The position numbers and the translations under genes were made by a program. A stretch of DNA of 64,000 bases from Polyangiaceae bacterium (GTDB taxonomy: Bacteria > Myxococcota_A > Polyangia > Polyangiales > Polyangiaceae): positions 248,001 through 312,000 of the forward strand of contig JADJYE010000041.1 in NCBI GenBank assembly GCA_016719945.1. Reading direction: 5' to 3'. Numbering within the stretch: the stretch's first letter is position 1; each line of letters opens with the position of its first letter. The notes under the pieces were generated by a model. That model did no database searches, was not told where the DNA came from, and saw only the letters and a program-made list of their open reading frames with translations. Of this stretch, positions 52,945-60,600 are shown in pieces.

Positions 52945-54630
52945 GTGCCAGCACGACGCGTCGCCGCGCCGCTCATGGGCCTGCTCGGGGTGATGGTTGC
53001 GGCGTGTGGCGACAGCGCCCCGCCCGGGACCGGAGGTGGAGCGGACGGCGGTGGAGGCTCGCAGATCGAGCTGCCGCCCCCCCTCGACCCCATCGAGCCG
53101 GTCGCGCCGACCGACACCGAGAGGTTCCGCGCCTCGGGCGCCTGCAACCAGTGCCACCTCGCCAATGACGGCGTGCTCATGCGCGACCCGACCACGGGGG
53201 AAGACCTGTCGCCCGGCGGACAGTGGCGGGCCTCGATGATGGCGCTCGCCGCTCGCGACCCCTTCTACCTCGCGGTGTTGAGTGAGCAGCTGGAGCTCTC
53301 CGACGACGTCGAGGCCGTCGAGGCGATCTGCATCCGGTGCCACGCGCCGGCCGGGTCGGAGGAGGCCAGCGAAGCAGGCGTGCACCTCGGTCTCGAGGAG
53401 CTGCTGGCGGGCGACAGCGCCGCCGCGAACCTCGGCCGTGACGGCGTGACCTGCTCGCTCTGCCATCAGATCTCCGAGAGCAACCTGGGCGAGATCGAGA
53501 GCTTCACGGGAGGGTTCGAGGTCGGCTTCGGGCGCCAGATGTTCGGTCCGCACGAGGGGCCGCGCACCGACCCGATGCAGTTCTTCGTCGAGTACACGCC
53601 GACCTACTCCGAGCACATCAACTCGAGCGAGCTGTGCGCGACCTGCCACACGGTGATCATCCCCGTCGTGGAGGGCGGTGAGCATGTCGGCGACTTCGTC
53701 GAGCAGGCGCCCTACTTCGAATGGCTCAACTCGTCCCTCGGCTCGACCCCGTGCAGGACGTGCCACCTGCCGGTGGTCGACGCGACCGGCGCGGCCCTCG
53801 CCACTCCGATCGCGACCTACCCCGAAGCCCTGCCGACCCGCGAGCCCTTCGGGGTCCACTCATTCGAAGGCGCGAACGCGTACATGCTGACCATGCTCTC
53901 AGAGAACGTGGAGTGGACGGGCGCCGACGTCAGCGCTGGCGAGCTCCAGGCGGCCGCAGCTCGCAGCCTTCGGCACCTCGAGACCGCGGCGACGCTCGAC
54001 GTGAGCGCCAGCTCGACGGCAGGGGGGCACGAGGTCGCCGTGCTCGTCGAGAACCAGACGGCGCACAAGCTGCCGACCGGGTACCCGGGGCGGCGCCTGT
54101 GGCTCCACGTGATCGCCAAGGACTCGGCGGGCTCCACGGTGTTCGAATCCGGAGGGTGGAACGAGCGCGGAGAGATCGTGGACGGTGGCGGTGAGTCGAT
54201 GGAGCCGGGCGCCGCGATGTTCCCGCATGTCGACGAGGTGACCAGCGAAGCGCAGGTCGCGCTGTGGGAGTCGGTGCCAGGGGACTGGGCGGGAGAGCCG
54301 ACGTACGTCCCCCTCGCTGCCGTCGCGTACGTGAAGGACAACCGCATCCTGCCGAGCGGCTGGGAGGACGATGGCCCCTACACCGACTGGACCCATCCCG
54401 TGGGCACGTCGAGCGACGTCTCGTTCGGGCCCGGGCGGGATCAGGTCCGCTTCACCGTCCCGTCCTCGAGCGCGACGGTCGTCGTGGAGCTCGTCTATCA
54501 GACGATGCCGCCGGGCCAACGCGACCACCTCGCTCGCGTCGCCACGCCGGCGGCGGTGCGCTTCACCCAGATGGCCGAGGGCGTGTCGCCCGAGCCCCTC
54601 GTGATCGCGCGGGTCGAGCAGCCGCTCTGA
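52945..54630 (+). CDS. Pentaheme c-type cytochrome lipoprotein
   Basis: The frame is open from 52801. The GTG at 52945 is chosen because it gives a clean lipoprotein signal, (M)PARRVAAPLMGLLGVMVAAC (lipobox VAAC, Cys21), and 561 residues. Five heme c motifs follow: CNQCH (67-71), CIRCH (129-133), CSLCH (170-174), CATCH (231-235) and CRTCH (270-274). The C-terminal ~280 residues are beta-rich and have none (VAVLVENQTAHKLPTGYPGRRLWLHV). This layout resembles multiheme cytochromes thought to carry electrons outside the inner membrane. The next gene is CcmH-like, which fits a need for heme attachment. The electron partner is unknown. Confidence 0.88.
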   Translation: MPARRVAAPLMGLLGVMVAACGDSAPPGTGGGADGGGGSQIELPPPLDPIEPVAPTDTERFRASGACNQCHLANDGVLMRDPTTGEDLSPGGQWRASMMALAARDPFYLAVLSEQLELSDDVEAVEAICIRCHAPAGSEEASEAGVHLGLEELLAGDSAAANLGRDGVTCSLCHQISESNLGEIESFTGGFEVGFGRQMFGPHEGPRTDPMQFFVEYTPTYSEHINSSELCATCHTVIIPVVEGGEHVGDFVEQAPYFEWLNSSLGSTPCRTCHLPVVDATGAALATPIATYPEALPTREPFGVHSFEGANAYMLTMLSENVEWTGADVSAGELQAAAARSLRHLETAATLDVSASSTAGGHEVAVLVENQTAHKLPTGYPGRRLWLHVIAKDSAGSTVFESGGWNERGEIVDGGGESMEPGAAMFPHVDEVTSEAQVALWESVPGDWAGEPTYVPLAAVAYVKDNRILPSGWEDDGPYTDWTHPVGTSSDVSFGPGRDQVRFTVPSSSATVVVELVYQTMPPGQRDHLARVATPAAVRFTQMAEGVSPEPLVIARVEQPL

Positions 54631-54692
54631 GCGCTCGCGGCGTACCCGCACGTCACGTTGCTCGCCTCTGCTTCGTGGGTAAGCCTTCTGGC

Positions 54693-55163
54693 ATGAGCTC
54701 CGTCGTTCTCCGGATCGTCGTCGTGGTCGCGTTCGCGCTCGCGCTGCAGAGCCTCTGCTCTCCCGCGCTCGGCCACGCCGCGGACGCGTCGGCCCTCGAG
54801 AGCCGCTTGATGGCTCCGTGCTGCTGGGAGCAAACCCTCGATGTGCACCAATCGCCGCTCGCCGAGCAGCTCCGCGCAGAGATCCGCGCGAGGCTCGCTG
54901 CCGGCGAGACCGAGGCGGCCATCGAGGCGGACCTCATCGCTCGCTACGGCGAGCGAGTGAGCGCGCTGCGCGATCCGGGCGTTCTCGGCGGGGCGATGCT
55001 GGCCATCGGGGCTCTCGGGCTCGCCGCGATCCTTGCGCTCGCCTTCGCGATCCGGCGCTGGACCCGCAAGGGTGCAGAGCGGGCTCGCGAGGCGTCGCCC
55101 GCCCCGCACAAGGCCCGAGACGCAGAGGACGATCGCCTCGACGACGAGCTCGCGGCGATGTGA
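54693..55163 (+). CDS. CcmH-like cytochrome c biogenesis protein with APCCW motif
   Basis: The product has 156 residues: a signal peptide, the CcmH fold segment (LMAPCCWEQTLDVHQSPLAEQLRAEI and RLAAGETEAAIEADLIARYGERV), and a C-terminal membrane helix (about 98-120, AMLAIGALGLAAILALAFAI). CcmH reduces apocytochrome CxxCH thiols before heme attachment. Here the two redox cysteines are adjacent (Cys43-Cys44) rather than the usual LRCPVC spacing. The APCCW form is seen in some other phyla. It lies 62 bases after the pentaheme gene and is probably co-expressed with it. Confidence 0.8.
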   Translation: MSSVVLRIVVVVAFALALQSLCSPALGHAADASALESRLMAPCCWEQTLDVHQSPLAEQLRAEIRARLAAGETEAAIEADLIARYGERVSALRDPGVLGGAMLAIGALGLAAILALAFAIRRWTRKGAERAREASPAPHKARDAEDDRLDDELAAM

Positions 55164-55254
55164 GCGCTCCACACAAACCGACCGCAGCGACCGGTCGTGC
55201 ATGGACACCTGGCGCCGAATCGGGCAAACGCGCTCGCGACCCAAGGAGACCTCC

Positions 55255-56434
55255 ATGCTCGGTGCACTCACCCGCCGTACGTCGATCGTCGTTTGCCGCG
55301 TGCAGCAGCACCAGCGAGAACGTCTCGGAGCCGACGGCCACCGCCGTCCCCACGATGACCAGCGACGCGCCGCCGCAGACCCCGACGGCGACCGCGACCG
55401 CGACGACGGCCGCGCCCCCCGCGCCCGCGCCGAAGCTCGACCTCGAGGCGGCCGTGAAGAAATACGTCGACGAGTCGGCCGCCGCCTGGGCCGGCAAGGA
55501 CGCGCCGAAGCTGACCGCCCTGTACGCCGCCGACGGCGCCATGGTGATGCACGGGCCGAGGGGCACGCACGAGGCGAAGCCCGCGGACGCCGAGAAGCAG
55601 CTCGCTGGCTATTTCGCGGCGTTCCCTGACGCGAAGGTCACCTACACGCGCGTCGTCGCCCAAGGCAGCATGGCGGTCGCCGAGTGGGTCTTCACCGGGA
55701 CGCACAAAGCAGACTTCATGGGCCAGAAGGCCACCAACAAGAAGACCGGTTACAAGGGAGTGAGCGTCGTGGTCTTCAGCAACGACGGCAAGGTGAAGCG
55801 CGACACCGCGTACTTCGACGCCGGCACCATGATGGGGCAGCTGGGCTTGGGACCGAAGGGCCAGCCGGTGCGGCCGGTCGAGGCCACGCCGACGGTGCCC
55901 GCCGTGATGATGATCTCGAAGGCGTCGGACGCTCCGGCCTCAGACGCCGCCTTCAGGGCGTGGCTCTCGGCGAACGAGAAGGGGGACGCGAAGGCTGTGC
56001 TCGCGCTCGCGGCGGACGACGTCGTGATCTCGAGCCAATACATGCCGGCCGACACGAAATCGAAGAAGGCGCTCGAGAAGGAGCTCGCTGAAGCGATGAA
56101 GGCCTTCGTGGATCAGAAGAACACGATCGCCGGCTGCGTCGCCGTGGCCGATCTGGTCGCGTGTGAGTACACCTGGCAAGCGACCTGGAAGGGCCCGGCG
56201 ATGGGCATGAAGCCGACGGGCAAGACCGGCAGCGTGCACTCGCTCGAGGTGGGGCAGTTCAAGGACGGCAAGCTGGTCCGCGCCGTCGGCTACGCCAACG
56301 GCGCCGAGTTCGCCGCGTCGTTCGGGCTGATGGATGACAAGGCGAAGCCGGGAGCGGAGGCGAAGAAGCCCGAGGCCGCGAAGCCCGAAGCCGCGCAGCC
56401 CGACGCGACGAAGCCCGAGGCGAAGAAGCCCTGA
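55255..56434 (+). pseudogene. Lipoprotein with two NTF2/SnoaL-like domains, start region out of frame
   Basis: The main frame has two related domains. The first contains VKKYVDESAAAWAGKDAPKL, YAADGAMVMHG and VAEWVFTGTHK; the second contains AFRAWLSANEKGDAKAVLAL and ADDVVIS. A Lys/Pro/Ala/Glu tail follows. NTF2-like domains bind small molecules or act as weak enzymes. AAGGAGA lies just before an ATG at 55255 that opens MLGALTRRTSIVV in another frame. The main frame picks up at AACSSTSENVSEP, which looks like a lipobox. A one-base change in the TTT at 55292-55294 (one base too many, or two missing) would join them. Without the shift, only a GTG at about 55262 with no signal sequence is available. 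Confidence 0.65.
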
Positions 56435-56441
56435 CGCCCGC

Positions 56442-58796
56442 TCAAGCACCGTAGATCGCGTCGCGTACTGCGGCGGCCACGGTGCCTGCGGCGATGCGCG
56501 CCTGCTCGAAATCGGGTCGGGCGCGCAGCGGCTCGAGCAGCGTACACCGCTCGAGCCACGCGAGGTCCGACAGGCCCGCGGCGATCGCTCGCGCCAACAC
56601 GGCGCTCGCGCGGCCCTCATCGCCCAAGAGCAACCACACCTCACAGCTGATCTGGGCCGCGAACGCCTCGCGGCGCGGCGTCCCCTGGGCGCCGGTGAGG
56701 AACGCTCCGAACGCGGGGCGCTCGAACGGTGAATGGCCGGTCGCGATGGTGTCGAACAGCTCGCGGGCCAGCGCGATCGGCCCCGTCGCGTCGGCCGGCA
56801 TGTTCGCCAAGCACCTCGCGGCGGTCTCGACCTCTCGGCGCCACATCGCGAACCTCGCTCGCTCGAGCCAGTTGCCTGCCTCGTGGCCCATCGGCGCGGA
56901 GCGCACGAGCGCGTCGACCTCGTCCCACCGCCCGAGCAGCGCCAGGCCGCGAGACAGGTCGAGGCGCACGAGGTGCTGCTGCGGCTCGAGGCGCAGAGTC
57001 CATGACAGGCGCTCGACGGCGGGCTCGAGCACGTTGGCCTCCACCATCACTCGACCGAGGAGCCAGCTCGCCTCCGCTAGCGACGGCGCGCGCTCGAGCG
57101 CAGCTCGCACGTATCGGACGGCCCCGACCGGGTCGGCGCGCTGCAGGCAGAGCGACGCCAGGGCGAGCTTCACCTCTGGCGAGTCGGGAGCGACCGCGGC
57201 TGCGGCGAGCGCCGCGCGCTCGGCGACGTCAACGCCCTCGCCTGTGAAGAATGAGCGACGCACCGAGGCGAGCGCGTACCCGCTGAGGAGCAGCGGGTCG
57301 CTCGGCGCCAGCTGCAGCGCCTGCTCGAACAGGCCGACGGCGCGCGCTGCGCCTGCTTGCCAGAACGAGTGGTACGCCTGGCGTGCGCGCAGAAACAGGT
57401 CGGTCACCGCGGGGTCGCGCCCGTCTCCGGGAGCCCCCGGGGGCCGCGCCGCGGAGAGCGCGTCTGCTACGCCGCGAGCGATGTCCTCGGCGACGCGGAA
57501 CAGCTCACCGACATCGCCGGAGATCGCGCGGCTCCAGATTCTCACCCGGTCGGCGGCGCTCCACGCGCGCATCGCGACCGTCAGGGTGTCGCCCGCGCGG
57601 GCGAGCGTCCCCTCGATGACGACCTGCGCATCGAGCACCTGGCCCGCGCTGGTCGGGTCGCTGTTCGAGTCGTCCAGGAGCGAGCTCATGCCGCGAGGTC
57701 GGACGCAGAGCGAGCTCGCCGACGAGAGCGCGTCGATGATCGCCTCTTGAAGCCCGAGGCACACGTGGCCGTCGCCGATCGGTTCGCGAGATCGCAGCGG
57801 CAGCACGGCGACCGTCTTCACCTCGCGACCCGCGGAGCCGAGCGCGCGGGGCGCGTCTGCCGCGCTCCACGGGCGCTCTGGCGCCAGGGACGGCGCGGGC
57901 GCTCGCCCCTTCGGGAGCGCGCACTGCAGCGCCTCCCCGACCTCGGGCACGCTGGCGTACCGCGCCCTCGGGTCTCTCGCTAGACAGCGCAGCACCACGG
58001 CCGCGAGCGGGTCCGGGATATCGGGCACCAGCTCGCGCGGATCGAGCGCGTCGACGTGGAGCCTGGCTGCGGAGATCAACATGTCCGACTCGCCGCGCCA
58101 CGGCAGCTCGCCCGTCAGCAGCTCGAACAGGATGACGCCGAGCGAGAAGATGTCCGCCGCGGTGCCCGCGGGGGCCTGCCGGGCGATGGCCTCCGGCGCC
58201 ATGTACACCGGCGTCCCGACGATGGCGCCTCTCGCCGTCGCGACGAGGCTCGGGCCGTGGAGGGTGCGCGCGATGCCGAAGTCGGTGATCACCACCCGAC
58301 CATCCGCGGAGAGGATGATGTTGTCGGGCTTGAGGTCTCGATGCACGACGCCAGCCGCGTGCGCGGCGGCGAGGCCTGCACACAGCTCCTCTCCGATCCA
58401 GCGGACCTCCTCTGACGAGAGGGGGCCCGCGGCGAGCCGGCTGCCGAGCGACACGCCCTCGATCAGCTCCATCGTCAAGAACCGAACCCCGTCGGCCTCT
58501 CCGAGGTCGAACACGCGCGCGACGTTCCTGTGCGTCACTCGTCGCGCGAGCTTCACCTCCTGCCGGAAGCGATCGGTGATCTCGGGTCGCGCCAGGAGCT
58601 CGCGCTTGATGAGCTTGAGGGCGATGCTGTCCTCGAGCTCGCGATCGAACGCCTTGTAGACGTTGCCCATCCCCCCGGCGCCGAGCAGGCCGCGGATCTC
58701 GTACCGGCCCGCGATGACCCACGGACCGTCGACGGGCGTCAGCTGCGCCGCAACCTCGGGATCCGTGACCGTGACGTCGTCGAGGTCGTCCGACAA
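56442..58796 (-). CDS. Ser/Thr protein kinase with TolB/FlgO-like and TPR domains
   Basis: The product has 784 residues, starting at a TTG 4 bases after the stop of the upstream kinase. The kinase domain (about 30-290) is intact: LGAGGMGNVYKA, ALKLIKRE, HRDLKPDN, ITDFGIART and YMAPEAI. A segment resembling the N-domain of TolB or FlgO follows (KTVAVLPLRSREPI and ALSSASSLCVRPRG), then VVIEGTLARAGDTLTVAMRAW, and about ten TPR-like helices to the end. There is no membrane segment. This kinase-TPR layout is common in myxobacteria and suggests a scaffolded signalling protein. It converges on the NTF2-like gene with a 7-base gap. Confidence 0.92.
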   Translation of the reverse strand: MSDDLDDVTVTDPEVAAQLTPVDGPWVIAGRYEIRGLLGAGGMGNVYKAFDRELEDSIALKLIKRELLARPEITDRFRQEVKLARRVTHRNVARVFDLGEADGVRFLTMELIEGVSLGSRLAAGPLSSEEVRWIGEELCAGLAAAHAAGVVHRDLKPDNIILSADGRVVITDFGIARTLHGPSLVATARGAIVGTPVYMAPEAIARQAPAGTAADIFSLGVILFELLTGELPWRGESDMLISAARLHVDALDPRELVPDIPDPLAAVVLRCLARDPRARYASVPEVGEALQCALPKGRAPAPSLAPERPWSAADAPRALGSAGREVKTVAVLPLRSREPIGDGHVCLGLQEAIIDALSSASSLCVRPRGMSSLLDDSNSDPTSAGQVLDAQVVIEGTLARAGDTLTVAMRAWSAADRVRIWSRAISGDVGELFRVAEDIARGVADALSAARPPGAPGDGRDPAVTDLFLRARQAYHSFWQAGAARAVGLFEQALQLAPSDPLLLSGYALASVRRSFFTGEGVDVAERAALAAAAVAPDSPEVKLALASLCLQRADPVGAVRYVRAALERAPSLAEASWLLGRVMVEANVLEPAVERLSWTLRLEPQQHLVRLDLSRGLALLGRWDEVDALVRSAPMGHEAGNWLERARFAMWRREVETAARCLANMPADATGPIALARELFDTIATGHSPFERPAFGAFLTGAQGTPRREAFAAQISCEVWLLLGDEGRASAVLARAIAAGLSDLAWLERCTLLEPLRARPDFEQARIAAGTVAAAVRDAIYGA

Positions 58797-58800
58797 CGGC

Positions 58801-60516
58801 TCAGCGCTCGAGGCGGATGTCGCCGGTCGTAGGCGGCGGCGGCGGCGGCGGCGTCTTCGCGGTCCCCGGGACCTTCTTCGGCCCCGACTTGCCGGGGCCT
58901 CTCTTGTCAGGCTTGTCGGGCTCGTCCTCGGGGCTCGAGGAGGTCGCGGCGACCGCCGACGGGCTCGTCGACTCTTTCCTCTCGAGCGCGACCTGCAGGG
59001 TCAGATCGGACGACATCGAGGGGACCTTCACCGACTTTGGCTCGTAGCCGTCGAGCCACGCGACGAGCTCTCGCGGGCTCGCCCCGGCGGCGGTGGTGAT
59101 GGCGAGCGGAGCCTGCCCGAGGACCTTCTCGCCGTCGCGGATGGTGGCGCCGGCGGGGGTCGTCTCGAGACGCAGGGTGACCTCGTGGGTCGCCTCGGCG
59201 GAGGTGCTCGGCGCAGCGGAGCTGGCGCTCGACGTCGACCAAGGCTTGACGACCAGGAGCGCGAGCAAGACCCCGACCGCGCCAGCACCGCCGAGGAGCA
59301 TGTACGTCTTTCGGCTCGCAGGGATCGGCGGCGGCACCGCCACCGACTGGACCGAGACCCCCGTCGACATCGGGCCGGGGGCGACGCCCGTGATGACCTT
59401 GTTCCCGGTGGCGAACGACAGCGAGCCCGACCCGGTGCCGGCGCCGGAGCCGCTGCCTGGACCGCGGAGCGACGCGGGGCCGGTCTCGACGGTGGCCGCG
59501 TTCTCGATCATGGGCAGCGCCTGGATCTGCTCTGGCGCGAGCTTGAGCTGCTCTTCCACGATCGCGGCGACCTTTTGCCGATCGTTCGCGAAGTGAGCCG
59601 AGATCAAGGCACCGAGCTCACGGACCCCGGCCTTGTCGCCGAGCTCGTCGGCCATGGACTCGAGCTCCCGCGCGAGGTCGGCGGCGCTCGAGAAGCGGTC
59701 GTCGGGGCGCTCGGCGAGCGCTCGGTCGATGATCGCGGCGAGGCGCGGGTGGACGTCCGGGGAGGCCTGAGCCGCTCGCGGGATCTCCCCCGTGATGAGC
59801 TTCTGGAGGATGGTGAGCTGCTGCTCGCCCCGGTGCATGCGGTGCCCGGCAGCGATCTCCCACAGCATCACGCCGACCGCGAACAGGTCGGCGCGACGGT
59901 CGACCTTGCTGCCTCGAGCCTGCTCGGGGGCCATGTACGCGGCCTTGCCCTTGAGGATGCCCGGGCGCGTCTCGGTCGACGAGTTGAGGGCCTTCGCGAT
60001 GCCGAAGTCGACGACTTTGACCTGGCCGTTGTAGGTCACGAAGATGTTGTGCGGGCTCACGTCGCGGTGCACGACGTGGAGCGGCGAGCCGTCGAAGTCA
60101 CGCAGCTCGTGGGCGTAGTGCAGGCCGTGCAGGGCCTCGGCCACCGCGCGCAGCTGCATCCCCAGGGAGAGCTTGCCCTTCAGCCGGTTGAAGATCCGGT
60201 TGTAGGTCTGGCCCTCGAGGTACTCCATCGCAATGAAGTAGTGGCCGTTGTCCTGGCCGATCTCGTTGGTCTGGACGATGTTCGGGTGGTTGAGGCGGGC
60301 CGCGAGCCTCGCCTCGTCGAGGAACATCGTGATGAGGTCGGGGTCTTCGGCCAGCTCGCCGTGGATCTCCTTCAGGACCACGAGCTTGTTGAACCCGGCC
60401 GGGCCTTGGGCGAGCGCGAGGTACACCTTGGCCATGCCGCCCTGGCCGAGCTCCGCCAGGAGCCGGTACTTGCCAAGCATCGGGGTCGCCTGCATCGCGC
60501 TGCCCATAGTGTACAC
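58801..60516 (-). CDS. Transmembrane Ser/Thr protein kinase with PEGA-like outer domain
   Basis: The start is set at the GTG at 60516, with AAAGGA 7 bases upstream; an in-frame ATG at 60507 is the alternative. The kinase (about 17-280) has LGQGGMAKVYLA, VVLKEIHGE, HRDVSPHN (Ser in place of Lys in HRDxKPxN), VVDFGIAKA and YMAPEQAR. The HRDVSPHN form is typical of a large myxobacterial kinase group. A linker leads to a membrane helix near 420-440 (YMLLGGAGAVGVLLALLVV) and a PEGA-like unit (LRLETTPAGATIRDGEKVLG). The tail is Lys/Pro-rich. It is divergent from the receptor gene. Confidence 0.93.
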   Translation of the reverse strand: MYTMGSAMQATPMLGKYRLLAELGQGGMAKVYLALAQGPAGFNKLVVLKEIHGELAEDPDLITMFLDEARLAARLNHPNIVQTNEIGQDNGHYFIAMEYLEGQTYNRIFNRLKGKLSLGMQLRAVAEALHGLHYAHELRDFDGSPLHVVHRDVSPHNIFVTYNGQVKVVDFGIAKALNSSTETRPGILKGKAAYMAPEQARGSKVDRRADLFAVGVMLWEIAAGHRMHRGEQQLTILQKLITGEIPRAAQASPDVHPRLAAIIDRALAERPDDRFSSAADLARELESMADELGDKAGVRELGALISAHFANDRQKVAAIVEEQLKLAPEQIQALPMIENAATVETGPASLRGPGSGSGAGTGSGSLSFATGNKVITGVAPGPMSTGVSVQSVAVPPPIPASRKTYMLLGGAGAVGVLLALLVVKPWSTSSASSAAPSTSAEATHEVTLRLETTPAGATIRDGEKVLGQAPLAITTAAGASPRELVAWLDGYEPKSVKVPSMSSDLTLQVALERKESTSPSAVAATSSSPEDEPDKPDKRGPGKSGPKKVPGTAKTPPPPPPPTTGDIRLER

Positions 60517-60600
60517 GAAGCGTCCTTTTTCGCCTCGCTTGTGAAAGAATCGTCGCCCTGTCGGCGCGCGGGTGCGCGCCCAAACGCCCAAGGGGTAAAG

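Noticed and set aside
58663..60600. Rightward open frame extending the TonB-dependent receptor about 646 codons upstream
   Set aside because: It is antisense to the two kinase genes. The receptor's own signal peptide and ribosome-binding site set the start at 60601.
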